Part shown: positions 25,003-32,970 of the stretch, piece by piece
Numbering within the stretch: position 1 is the stretch's first letter
How the letters are laid out: each line of letters begins with the position of its first letter
Assembly: GCA_027315185.1 (NCBI GenBank)
Contig: DAHUYO010000031.1
Location: 1-37,249 of the forward strand
From: Acidobacteriota bacterium
GTDB lineage: Bacteria; Acidobacteriota; Terriglobia; Terriglobales; SCQP01
Reading direction: 5' to 3'
DNA: 37,249 nucleotides
The notes under the pieces: model-generated
What the model was told of the DNA's origin: nothing
Databases searched by the model: none
The model's input: the letters and a program-made list of their open reading frames with translations, nothing else
Made by a program: the position numbers and the translations under genes

Positions 25003-26325
25003 ATGCCCGCCACGTCCGCCTCCTTGGCGCTGGATATTTTGCACGCCCTGCGCGCTTCGGGGTATCAGGCGTATTTCGCCGGCGGCAGCGTGCGCGACCA
25101 TCTGCTGGGGCGGGAGGCGGCGGACTATGACGTGGCCACCGACGCCCGGCCGGAGGAGGTGCAGCGGCTGTTTCCGCGCCACACCGCGGTGGGGGCGCAG
25201 TTCGGCGTGATCCTGGTGCAGGGCGAAGGCGGCCGGCATGTGGAGGTGGCGACGTTCCGCGCCGACTTGGGGTATGCGGACGGGCGGCGCCCGGCGGCGG
25301 TGCGCTACAGCGCGGATTGGCGCGAGGACGTGCGGCGGCGGGACTTCACCGTGAACGGGTTGATGCTGGATCCGGACCGCGGCGAGGTGCTGGACGCGGT
25401 CGGCGGGCAGGCCGATCTGAAGGCCAAGATCCTGCGGGCCATTGGCGATCCGCGGGTGCGGTTTCGCGAGGACCGGCTGCGGCTGCTGCGGGCGGCGCGC
25501 TTCGCGGCGCGGCTGGAGTTCACCGTGGACGCGGCCACCGCCGCGGCCATTCGCGCCGAGGCGGCGGCGCTAACGGTGGTGAGTCCGGAGCGGATCCGCG
25601 ACGAGCTGCTGAAGATGCTGACCGAGGGGCGGGCGCGGCGGGCCTTCGAGTTGCTGGACGAGCTGGGCCTGCTGGCGGTGGTGCTGCCCGAGGTGGCGGC
25701 GATGCAAGGAGTGGAACAGCCGCCGGAGTTCCATCCCGAAGGGGATGTCTGGACGCACACGCTGATGCTGCTGGCGGCGCTGCCGGCGGGGGCCGACCCG
25801 GTGCTGGCGCTGGGGGCGCTGCTGCATGACGTGGGCAAGCCGCCGACCTTCCGGCGCGCTCCGGACCGCATCCGCTTCGACCAGCACGCGGCGGTGGGGG
25901 CGGCGATGGCGGAGGACATTTGCCGGCGGCTGCGGCTGTCGCGGGAAGAGACCCAGGACGTGGTGGCGCTGGTGGCGCAGCACATGAAGTTCGCCGACGT
26001 GGAGCGGATGCGGATGAGCACGCTGAAGCGCTTTCTGCGCCAGCCCGGCTTCGCCCGGCATTTGGAGCTGCACCGCTTGGATTGCCTGATGAGCCATGGC
26101 GATCTGCATCTGTACGAATTCGCCCGCGAGCAACTGGCCGCCGCCGGCCCGGAGCAGATGCGGCCGCCGCGGCTGCTGACCGGCGACGACCTGGCGGCGC
26201 TGGGCTATCCGCCCGGGCCCGCCTACCGCGAGATGCTGACGGCGGTGGAAGACGCCCAGTTGGAGGGGCGGTTGGCCACCCGCGCCGACGCGCTGACGTT
26301 TCTCCAGCAGCGGTTTCCGCGCTAG
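25003..26325 (+). CDS. cca: tRNA nucleotidyltransferase (CCA-adding type) with HD domain
   Basis: Class-II nucleotidyltransferase of 440 residues that adds or repairs the 3' CCA end of tRNA (some relatives are poly(A) polymerases). The head domain shows FAGGSVRDHLLGR, the metal-binding DYDVATDA (DxD) and RRDFTVNGLMLD. The neck has REDRLRLLRAARFAARL. A C-terminal HD hydrolase domain (about residues 240-330) shows HTLMLLAALP and LLHDVGKPPTF and could give 2',3'-cyclic phosphatase/phosphodiesterase activity. The sequence alone does not separate CCA-adding from A-adding or poly(A) polymerase. It is the last gene of the CPBP-pyrE-mtnA-prmC-cca series. Confidence 0.93.
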   Translation: MPATSASLALDILHALRASGYQAYFAGGSVRDHLLGREAADYDVATDARPEEVQRLFPRHTAVGAQFGVILVQGEGGRHVEVATFRADLGYADGRRPAAVRYSADWREDVRRRDFTVNGLMLDPDRGEVLDAVGGQADLKAKILRAIGDPRVRFREDRLRLLRAARFAARLEFTVDAATAAAIRAEAAALTVVSPERIRDELLKMLTEGRARRAFELLDELGLLAVVLPEVAAMQGVEQPPEFHPEGDVWTHTLMLLAALPAGADPVLALGALLHDVGKPPTFRRAPDRIRFDQHAAVGAAMAEDICRRLRLSREETQDVVALVAQHMKFADVERMRMSTLKRFLRQPGFARHLELHRLDCLMSHGDLHLYEFAREQLAAAGPEQMRPPRLLTGDDLAALGYPPGPAYREMLTAVEDAQLEGRLATRADALTFLQQRFPR

Positions 26326-26757
26326 TGGCGCCCGGGCGAGTCGGCCGACATAGAAGTGAGATGACCGTCAGTCGCTGCGAGTTGCGTGACTGCTGGGAGC
26401 TCAGGTCACTGCGCGGCGGGTGGCGGTGGAAGCCGCTCGGGCGGGGGGCGGCGCGCTGCCGAGTTCCCGCCCGTGCGGCGGGGCTGGGGCCAGCGCCCGT
26501 CATTAGTGACAATTTGGCCGGCCCCGGACCAGGCGGGGATGGATAACGCCTTTGGAATCAGTACGGCGTTGCTCCGGGAGGCGAAGGATTTTGTCACTCG
26601 CCGGCGCCGCCAACGGCGAGACTAAAGCGGGCTTGCCGCGGAGACCGGGGCGGCTGGCATGAGGAGAAACGGGCTGCGGCCGGGCGCTGGGGCGGGAGGG
26701 ATCCGGGCCCAGCCACCCCGCCGGGGCCATGCGGGTGGCCCGCAGCGGCCGGACCGG
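26326..26757. other. Intergenic region downstream of cca, no confident gene
   Basis: About 430 bp. A 28-codon frame (26539-26625, beginning MDNAFGISTALLREAKDF) has an ATG after a G-rich stretch but little else to support it. A 7-bp inverted repeat (CTCGCCG / CGGCGAG, 26597-26620) overlaps its end. No clear promoter or terminator T-tract is present. The base composition is less GCC/GGC-repetitive than that of the neighbouring genes. Confidence 0.5.
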
Positions 26758-28335
26758 CTACTTCAGGCAGAGCTCCGCGCGTAGCGCAACCGCTGGGGTG
26801 AAGCGCTGGGGCACTGCGATGGCGACCGGCAACAGGAGCCCGGGGAAGTCAGTGAAGATGAGCAGGTTCGGGTCGCCCGCCGCCCAAGCCGAGGCTTCGA
26901 GGTCACCCCAGTAATGGGGCCGTCCCCACTGTCGGGAGACGACGGTCCCTTTGGGGCACCGCCATCGGTAGAAGCCGAGGGGCGGGTCCGGGACGAACTC
27001 CGCCGAATCGGCGCCGGTTATGTCGTACCACAGGCGCTTCAGGGGCCCGCGCCAATTACGGCGCGCGATGAACTCGACGAATTGCCGGGTGCAGAACGAA
27101 CGACGGCCAAAGTGCTCTTCGTTAATTAGCGCCTCCGGCTGGAATAGCCGCGCAACGAGGCACTCCTCGAACGTGTGGTACGGGTCGGGGATTCCGCGAG
27201 GGAACTCGGCCAAGGGCGGCCGGCACGCAAAGCGCACCACCGCCTCCGCGGCCTCTACGGCGGCGCGCTCCTGGCCCCGCACCCAAAGGAAGAGGACGCT
27301 GGCGTAGAGCGCGGGGGCGATTGCATCGCCGAAGAAGGGCGTTGGCTCGAAGCCGCGGAGCAGCGCGAGGAGCACGGCGTCCTCCCCCGGGTGGCACTCG
27401 CCTCGCGAGCGGCAGAACAGCATCAGGGCGGACAGCGCCCCGAGCACGAGCTGTTTCCGGTGGCGGACGAAGGGCTGGTCAACAAGCACGTTTCCGGCGA
27501 TCCAGTTGCCAGACTCCGGGACCTCCGCGAGGAGTCGTTCCATCGCCGAGCGCCACGCGGCCACCGCGATTCCTACGGCCGGCCGCCAATCGGACTGCCG
27601 CGCCGTCGGCTCGCGGTCGGCGAGGGCCAGGAGGTAGGAGATCACGGCCGTCCAGCCGAACGACTCAGCGAGGTGGTTTGAGGCGCGGCTGGCGCTCGCG
27701 AGGATCATCGCGGCAAATATGGGTGCGGCGGCGAAGGCCGCGCGGCGTTCCCCTGCGCGAACCTTCCTATCAAGAGGCAGGAATGACTCGAAAAAGCCGC
27801 AGAGGGCGGCCGTGTCGACGGGCTCGGAGCCCTCGGCCAGGAACAGCTTGAGGAATAGCTGCACGTCCCCGAGGTTCGCCGGGAGGAATGACCCGAGCGC
27901 TGCTCGGAACCTCGAGAACAGGGCGCCACGCTCCACCGTCTCGAGGCGGCCGAGCTTGCGTCCCGCCCACCCCTGGTTGAGCAGCTGGATTTTGTGGGCG
28001 ACGGGCTCGGCTATTGCGCCGGTCGTCACGAGAGCGGGGCGGAAGCGGGTGATCGTCCCGAGCTGGGGATCGTTTATCGCCACCTCGACGAGTTCGTTGA
28101 CCTCGCCGCGAATTTGCCTCCACTCCTTCGTGGATATGTCCCCTGCCTTTAGCTGAAACGCGTGGACCTTCCCGGCGCGATCGCACGTCACGACGTCCTT
28201 CCCGTGTTCGTGCGGTCCGTGCTCCGGCGCGCGGATTATTCGGTGCCCCTCGAACGCGAGGAGCTGGAGGAAGGCGCTCTCGTACTGGCGTTCGCCGGCG
28301 TTATCCAACCAGTTTTCGATTGCTCTGTCGAACAA
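26758..28335 (-). CDS. PD-(D/E)XK nuclease-domain protein with long unknown C-terminus
   Basis: Protein of 525 residues. The N-terminal ~90 residues look like a restriction-endonuclease-like (Mrr-type) domain. A helix with Glu19 (ERQYESAFLQLLAFEGH) is followed by HGKDVVTCDRAG (Asp47) and VHAFQLKAG (Gln61-x-Lys63), the D-x13-QxK spacing of Mrr-like PD-(D/E)XK nucleases. Residues ~90-525 are mostly helical and unrecognised, with hydrophobic helices (AAPIFAAMILAS, QLVLGALSALMLF, IAPALYASVLFLWV). I chose TTG at 28335 because the frame upstream is Arg/Ser/Pro-rich shadow sequence. This start overlaps the preceding gene by 35 nt. The pair probably acts as a unit in nucleic-acid cleavage, possibly phage defence; that is inference. 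Confidence 0.7.
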   Translation of the reverse strand: MFDRAIENWLDNAGERQYESAFLQLLAFEGHRIIRAPEHGPHEHGKDVVTCDRAGKVHAFQLKAGDISTKEWRQIRGEVNELVEVAINDPQLGTITRFRPALVTTGAIAEPVAHKIQLLNQGWAGRKLGRLETVERGALFSRFRAALGSFLPANLGDVQLFLKLFLAEGSEPVDTAALCGFFESFLPLDRKVRAGERRAAFAAAPIFAAMILASASRASNHLAESFGWTAVISYLLALADREPTARQSDWRPAVGIAVAAWRSAMERLLAEVPESGNWIAGNVLVDQPFVRHRKQLVLGALSALMLFCRSRGECHPGEDAVLLALLRGFEPTPFFGDAIAPALYASVLFLWVRGQERAAVEAAEAVVRFACRPPLAEFPRGIPDPYHTFEECLVARLFQPEALINEEHFGRRSFCTRQFVEFIARRNWRGPLKRLWYDITGADSAEFVPDPPLGFYRWRCPKGTVVSRQWGRPHYWGDLEASAWAAGDPNLLIFTDFPGLLLPVAIAVPQRFTPAVALRAELCLK

Positions 28336-28900
28336 CCCAGTCCCGCCGCTTTTTGACGATGAGCTTCTCAAGGGCCTCCCTATACACGCCGCCGCTTGTG
28401 AGCCCCACCCACGCGTTGGCCATCGCTTCTGCGATCTCCGGGTGAACCACGAACTCTGGCAACTTGGCCACGCCGTGAAAGTCGAACTCGATCTCGACGC
28501 CCTCGAGGGCCGCGAGAAGGAGCTCGGGGGACGGCGGCTTCCCGCCTGCGTCGACCTTCTGCCCGGCTGCGTCGCACGCGGCCTCAAACGCCTTCAACAG
28601 GCTCCCCTCGGCATCCCGTGTAAACCCCTCGGAGAGATCCGCCAGGGCCTCCTTGACTGCAGCGAAGGTCCCCTGCTCGCTCAGCCCCATCGGAATCTCG
28701 AACCTCCTTTCGAACTGTTGGAACCCGGACCTGCGGGTCGTTTTTCCGTCGGCGGCCTTCTCCGTGAAGGTGTCGCCCTCGTGCTGCGCAAGGCGCTGGA
28801 TGCCACGCAGTATCGGCGCCGCCGACTCCGCTTCCTCGCGCATCCTGTGCGCCTCCCTCTGGAGGAGGCGTTTTTTGAGGCTGGGGAAGTCTGGCAACAC
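28301..28900 (-). CDS. Unknown protein, partner of the PD-(D/E)XK protein
   Basis: Protein of about 199 residues that I do not recognise. The N-terminus is a charged helix (PSLKKRLLQREAHRMREEAES), followed by GFQQFERRFEIPMG and a helical middle (KEALADLSEGFTRDAEGSLL). A hydrophobic/acidic segment (ELLLAALEGVEIEFDFHGVA) and a basic C-terminal tail (KKRRDWVVRQSNRK) come last. I chose GTG at 28900 because AGGGAG lies 6 nt upstream and the first residues are protein-like. An ATG at 29008 would add Arg/Ala/Pro-rich sequence. It overlaps the nuclease-domain gene by 35 nt in a different frame, implying coupled translation and a shared job. Confidence 0.65.
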   Translation of the reverse strand: MLPDFPSLKKRLLQREAHRMREEAESAAPILRGIQRLAQHEGDTFTEKAADGKTTRRSGFQQFERRFEIPMGLSEQGTFAAVKEALADLSEGFTRDAEGSLLKAFEAACDAAGQKVDAGGKPPSPELLLAALEGVEIEFDFHGVAKLPEFVVHPEIAEAMANAWVGLTSGGVYREALEKLIVKKRRDWVVRQSNRKLVG

Positions 28901-29273
28901 CTTGCTCTCCCTGGCCGAGACGCGCGGCGCGACCGCAACGGCGTCGGGTCCTCGCGCCAACCGCCGGGCTGCCGGGCGCCTGGCCGGGCAATGGCGCCAA
29001 TTTAACATAGCCTCGGAACCTTGCGGCAGCTTTCGTCTCCCCGGCCGGTGGGCCCGCGAGGTCGCTCCGGGCGCCCCGGGGCGGGAGGGTTGGGGACCGC
29101 TCAAACCGGCGGGAAGCTGTACCGCGCGGAGGTTTGCCAGTCTCTCACTGCCAGGGCCTGCAATTGAAGCCAGCGGTTTGTTTTCAGAATCAATAACCCC
29201 AGGATTATTGAAGCAATGAAACCGGGCGGGCGGGGTTGAGGCTGCGCGTGGCGGGTCGCGCGGGCCGGGCGCG
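28901..29273. other. Intergenic region between island and fabH
   Basis: About 370 bp with no credible gene. It holds an AT-rich patch (about 29160-29220) with a 7-bp inverted repeat. A possible minus-strand -10 (TATGTT, 29004-29009) lies upstream of the island genes. The AT-rich patch stands out from the GC-rich surroundings. Confidence 0.5.
29190..29211. repeat. AT-rich inverted repeat
   Basis: TCAATAA, an 8-nt spacer and TTATTGA form a perfect 7-bp inverted repeat in an AT-rich patch. It could be an operator, a hairpin or a recombination site; no matching copy was noticed on the far side of the island. Confidence 0.6.
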
Positions 29274-30266
29274 TTACCAGCGCAGGAGGGCGGCGCCGGC
29301 GGTGTAGCCGGCGCCGACCGCGGCGAGCAGCACCAAGGAACCGGGCTGGATCATTTTCCGCGCGCGGGCGTCGGCCATGCCCAAGGGGATGGTGCCAGCG
29401 GTGGTGTTGCCGTACTTGTCAATGTTGATGAGGACGCGTTCGGCGGGCAGGCCGAGGCGTTCCATGGTGGCGGTGATGATGCGGCGGTTGGCCTGATGGG
29501 GGATCAGGCAGTCCACATCGGCCGGGGTTAGGCCGTTGCGCTCAAGCAGCCGGCGGCAGACTTCCTCCATTTTGCGTACGGCGTATTTGAAGACGGTGCC
29601 GCCGTCCTGGTGGACGACATGCATGCCTTGGGCGACGGTTTCGGCGGTAGCGGGATGGCGGCTGCCGCCACCGGGCATATACAGGCTGGCGCCGCCGGCG
29701 CCCTCGATTTGGTGATGATAGTCGAGCAGGCCGGCGGGGTCGCCAGGTTCGGCCGGTTCCAGCAGCACCGCGCCGGCGCCGTCGCCGAACAGGACGCAGG
29801 TGGCGCGGTCTTTATAGTCAATGATGCTGGACATGGTGTCGGCGCCGATGACCAGCACGCGGCGATGGGCGCCGCTGGCGATGAACTGGGCGCCGGTGGA
29901 CAGGGCATAAAGGAAGCCGCTGCAAGCGGCGAGGACGTCGAAGCCCCAGCAGGTAGCGCCGAGCCGGTCCTGCACCAGGCAGGCGGTCGAGGGGAACAGC
30001 ATGTCCGGGGTGACGGTGGCGACCAAAAGGCACTCGATCGCGTCCGGGCCCAGGCCGCGCTCGGCCAGGCAGGCGCGGGCGGCTTCCACGGCCATATCAC
30101 TGGTGGCTTGGCCCGCGGCGACCAGATGGCGCTCCCGAATTCCGGTGCGGGAGACGATCCACTGATCGTTGGTTTCGACCATGCGCTCCAGGTCTTGATT
30201 GCTCAGCACGCGAGACGGGACGTAGGTGCCGAGAGCCGTGATTTTGGCGCGCAGGGGGGTGGGCAT
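29274..30266 (-). CDS. fabH: 3-oxoacyl-ACP synthase III
   Basis: Initiates type-II fatty acid synthesis by condensing an acyl-CoA with malonyl-ACP. The protein has 330 residues from the ATG at 30266, which matches family length (MPTPLRAKITALGTYVPSRVLSN); longer in-frame starts would run through the intergenic repeat. The triad is visible: Cys115 in DVLAACSGFLYALSTG, His257 in LIPHQANRRI and Asn287 in INIDKYGNTTAGTIPLGM. FGDGAGAVLLEP is also typical. It is not in a fab cluster here; it stands alone between the island and the arabinosidase locus. A TACGAT hexamer lies 12 nt upstream of the ATG. Confidence 0.95.
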   Translation of the reverse strand: MPTPLRAKITALGTYVPSRVLSNQDLERMVETNDQWIVSRTGIRERHLVAAGQATSDMAVEAARACLAERGLGPDAIECLLVATVTPDMLFPSTACLVQDRLGATCWGFDVLAACSGFLYALSTGAQFIASGAHRRVLVIGADTMSSIIDYKDRATCVLFGDGAGAVLLEPAEPGDPAGLLDYHHQIEGAGGASLYMPGGGSRHPATAETVAQGMHVVHQDGGTVFKYAVRKMEEVCRRLLERNGLTPADVDCLIPHQANRRIITATMERLGLPAERVLINIDKYGNTTAGTIPLGMADARARKMIQPGSLVLLAAVGAGYTAGAALLRW

Positions 30267-30300
30267 GGCGGAACCACCATCGTACCAGCCGCTGTGGTGG

Positions 30301-30464
30301 GCGGGGCGATAACCGTCACGCGGCTTCGTTCCACCCCAAAGCCGCGGACGGCTTCGGGACCCCCGGGTTGCGGCGGCGCTCGGGCTGCTCACGTACATCT
30401 GGGTACGCTCGTTCGCCCTCGCTCGCCGCGCCTCGCCGTGCATGCTGCTCTCCCCGCTCGGGCG
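30301..30464. repeat. Dispersed intergenic repeat, copy 1
   Basis: Shares with 32710-32861 the ordered blocks GCGGGGCGATAA, CTTCGTTC (23 bp from the start in both), the near-palindrome GTACATCTGRGTAC and CCGCTCGGGCG. The stretches between the blocks differ in length and sequence but also contain inverted-repeat-like GC stems. Confidence 0.65.
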
Positions 30465-30700
30465 TAGTGGTGGTGCGCCCGGCGGTGACGACCCTGGCCG
30501 TGGTGGGCGGGGCGATCAGCGGCGGGCAGCGAGAGCGGGGGACGGGGACGAAGGATGGGCCGACGACGGAGATCAGAAGAGGGAACGGCGACCAGCAGAA
30601 GGAACGGTGTAGGCGGGGCGGGCGGGCGTGTTGCCACAGCGGCGATATGAGGGCGGTGCGATTGCGCACAGGTGGCCGGCGGGGGGCGTACGCGGGCGGC

Positions 30701-30728
30701 TTGACCGCTGGGATGGGGGGAGTACAAT
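30701..30728 (+). promoter_or_regulatory. Promoter of the GH127/GH146 gene
   Basis: -35 TTGACC (30701-30706), 16-bp spacer and -10 TACAAT (30723-30728). The transcription start is expected near 30735, inside the LacI-type operator. A GGAGGG ribosome-binding site follows at 30750-30755. Confidence 0.6.
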
Positions 30729-30733
30729 GCGGG

Positions 30734-30747
30734 TGCAAGCGCTTTCA
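30734..30747. promoter_or_regulatory. LacI-type operator 1 (TGCAAGCGCTTTCA)
   Basis: Near-palindrome with central CG matching the LacI/CcpA-family consensus TGNAANCGNTNNCA. It covers the predicted transcription start, so bound repressor would block initiation. It matches 11 of 14 positions of operator 2 at 34074-34087. Confidence 0.65.
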
Positions 30748-30763
30748 ATGGAGGGTTCTCCCG

Positions 30764-32704
30764 ATGCCTGACCGCCGTGCCTTCGTCACTCAACTCGCCG
30801 CCGGAGCGGCGCTGCTGCCCGCCGCCCTGCGCAGCCGCGGCTACGCGCAAGATCCCGTCCTGGATACGATTCCCGGCCGCACCGCCCCCGGCCATCGGGA
30901 GTTGGTGTCCTGGCGGCCGGAGCCGTTCCGCAATCATCAGGTGGCGCTGCGGCCGGGTTTGGTGCTCACGGCGCGGAACCATAACCAGGCCTACCTCCAC
31001 CTGCTGCCCAACGACCGGCTGGCGCACATGTTCCGCATCACCGCCGGGCTGCCTTCGAACGCGGAGCCGCTGGGCGGCTGGGAGGCGCCGAAGGTGGAGC
31101 TGCGCGGGCACCTGAGCGGCGGCCATTATCTTTCCGCCTGCGCGCTGATGTACGCGGCGACCGGGGATGAAAGCCTGAAGCGCAAGGCCTACGGGCTGGT
31201 GGATGCTTTGGCGGCCTGTCAGAAGGCGCATGGCAACGGCTACTTGAGCGCGTTTCCGGTCAGCTTTTTCGACCGGCTGCGGGAAGGCAAGCCGGTGTGG
31301 GCGCCGTTCTACACGCTGCACAAGATTTTGGCCGGGCATTTGGACATGTACGTCCACTGCGGCAACGAGCAGGCGCTGAAGACCGCCGAGGGGCTGGCGG
31401 GCTGGGTCGGGCGGTGGACGCAGCCGCTGAGTTACGACCTGATGCAGCGGATTCTGCTGACCGAGTACGGCGGCATGAACGAGGTGATGTACAACCTCTA
31501 TGCGGTGACCGGCAAGGAAGAGTACGTCGCCATCGCGCGGCGCTTCGAAACGGCGTCATTCTTTGATCCCCTCCAGGCGCACCGCGACGAGCTGAAGGGG
31601 TTGCACGCGAACACGCACATCCCGCAGGTGATCGGCGCGGCGCGGGGCTATGAGCTGACGCGCGAGCCGCGGTATTACAACATCGCGGATTACTTCTGGC
31701 ATGAGATCACGGGCGAGCGGGCCTACGCCACGGGTGGGACCAGCAACAACGAATATTGGCAGCACGATCCCGGCCACATGGCGGTGGGCCCGGCGAGCGA
31801 GGAATGCTGCTGCGGCTACAACATGCTGAAGCTGACGCGGCACATCTTCGGCTGGTCGGGCGATCCGGCGGCGATGGATTACTATGAGCGCACGCTGTTC
31901 AACAGCCGGCTGGGCACGCAGGAAGAACACGGGCTGAAGCAGTACTACGTGGCGCTGCGGCCGGGGCTGTGGCGGACGTTCAACACGCCGTTCGACTCCT
32001 TCTGGTGCTGCACCGGCACCGGGATGGAGGAGTTCTCCAAGATGAACGACACGATTTACTTCCACGACCAGCACGGCGTGTACGTGAATCTGTTCATCGC
32101 CTCCGAGCTGAACGCGCCGGAGATGAACCTGCGGCTGCGGCAGGACACCAGCTTCCCGGAGCAGGAGGGCACGGCGCTGACGGTGGTGGCGGCGCCGCGC
32201 GAGGAGCTGGCGCTGAACCTGCGGGTGCCGTACTGGGCGCAGGGCGGCGGGCTGAAGCTGAACGGCCAGCCGCTGCCGGTGTTTTCCAATCCCAGCAGCT
32301 ACGTGTCCCTGCGCCGGCGCTGGCGCAACGGCGACCGCGTCGAGATGGACCTGCCGATGCAGCTGCACGCCGAGACGCTGCACGGCAACCCGGAGCTGGT
32401 GGCGATGATGTACGGTCCGGTCTGCCTGGCGGGCGACTTCGGCAAGGCGGGGATCACGCAAAAGATGCGCTACGGCAACAGCGGGCCGTGGGGCCAGCCG
32501 GCCAAGGTGCCGACCTTGCAGCTCGATCATCCCGATCAGGCGAATTGGGTGGAGCAGGTCCGCGGCGAGCCGCTGCGCTTCCAACTGGCGGGGCAAAGCC
32601 AGACGGTGCCCCTGCGGCCGTTCTATCAGGTGCGCGACTCCCAGTTCGCGGTCTACTGGCCGGCGCACTATAAGCCGCGGCGGTGGCGGGGCCGGCAGGC
32701 GTAG
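30764..32704 (+). CDS. GH127/GH146-type beta-L-arabinofuranosidase (DUF1680)
   Basis: Predicted exported glycoside hydrolase of 646 residues that would release beta-L-arabinofuranose from plant arabinosides. The N-terminus is a Tat-type signal ([22 protein letters not shown]). The (alpha/alpha)6-barrel carries the Zn-binding Glu/Cys signature in two parts: SEECCCGYNMLKLTRHIF (Glu347, Cys349) and FWCCTGTGMEEFSK (Cys415/416). In HypBA1 the corresponding Glu and cysteines hold zinc and supply the Cys nucleophile. The YNMLKLTR form is closer to GH146/BT0349-like proteins than to HypBA1. The C-terminal part (~480-640) is beta-sandwich-like. It has a LacI-type operator over its promoter and a GGAGGG site 8 nt before the ATG. 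Confidence 0.88.
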   Translation: MPDRRAFVTQLAAGAALLPAALRSRGYAQDPVLDTIPGRTAPGHRELVSWRPEPFRNHQVALRPGLVLTARNHNQAYLHLLPNDRLAHMFRITAGLPSNAEPLGGWEAPKVELRGHLSGGHYLSACALMYAATGDESLKRKAYGLVDALAACQKAHGNGYLSAFPVSFFDRLREGKPVWAPFYTLHKILAGHLDMYVHCGNEQALKTAEGLAGWVGRWTQPLSYDLMQRILLTEYGGMNEVMYNLYAVTGKEEYVAIARRFETASFFDPLQAHRDELKGLHANTHIPQVIGAARGYELTREPRYYNIADYFWHEITGERAYATGGTSNNEYWQHDPGHMAVGPASEECCCGYNMLKLTRHIFGWSGDPAAMDYYERTLFNSRLGTQEEHGLKQYYVALRPGLWRTFNTPFDSFWCCTGTGMEEFSKMNDTIYFHDQHGVYVNLFIASELNAPEMNLRLRQDTSFPEQEGTALTVVAAPREELALNLRVPYWAQGGGLKLNGQPLPVFSNPSSYVSLRRRWRNGDRVEMDLPMQLHAETLHGNPELVAMMYGPVCLAGDFGKAGITQKMRYGNSGPWGQPAKVPTLQLDHPDQANWVEQVRGEPLRFQLAGQSQTVPLRPFYQVRDSQFAVYWPAHYKPRRWRGRQA

Positions 32705-32970
32705 GAGCGGGCGGGGCGATAAGCGGCGCCACGCTTCGTTCTCGGCAATTCGGGCCGGGTCGGGTACATCTGAGTACACCTCCCGGCCCTCATTGCCTGC
32801 GGCATCGCCTGGCTTGCGGCATTGATTGCCACCCCGCTTCGCTGCGCTTGCCCGCTCGGGCGGTCTGGTGGTGGGCTGGGCGGTGGCGGCCAGCGGGCGA
32901 CCGGTCTGCAAGCGGCTTGATAGGCGGCTTGATAGAATGAGCGGCGAATGATTCTCCGACGGCGTGCGCA
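32705..32970. other. Intergenic region with dispersed repeat copy 2 and lacI promoter area
   Basis: About 270 bp without a gene. Repeat copy 2 spans about 32710-32861. Near lacI, a 12-bp sequence GCGGCTTGATAG occurs twice in tandem (about 32912-32935), and CAAGC-G-GCTTG forms a short inverted repeat that could be a degenerate operator. A TAGAAT (32933-32938) is a possible -10. Confidence 0.5.
32710..32861. repeat. Dispersed intergenic repeat, copy 2
   Basis: Contains GCGGGGCGATAA (32710), CTTCGTTC (32733), GTACATCTGAGTAC (32763-32776) and CCGCTCGGGCG (32851-32861), in the same order as copy 1 before the GH127/GH146 gene. Confidence 0.65.

Larger units (their letters stand above)
30267..30763. 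other. Intergenic region: fabH promoter, dispersed repeat, GH promoter
   Basis: About 500 bp without a gene. From left to right it holds a possible fabH -10 on the minus strand (TACGAT, 30279-30284), copy 1 of an intergenic repeat (about 30301-30464), GC-rich filler, and then a promoter with LacI-type operator before the GH127/GH146 gene. Confidence 0.7.

Noticed and set aside
28336..28587. 84-residue N-terminal extension of the nuclease-domain protein
   Set aside because: It lies within the partner gene in another frame and is Ser/Arg/Pro-rich. The protein-like sequence starts at the TTG at 28335.
26326..29273. Prophage or transposon
   Set aside because: No integrase, transposase, terminal repeat pair or tRNA attachment site was found.
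30368..30763. Long N-terminal extension of the GH127/GH146 protein
   Set aside because: It would run through the dispersed repeat, promoter and operator. The Tat signal begins at the ATG at 30764 after GGAGGG.
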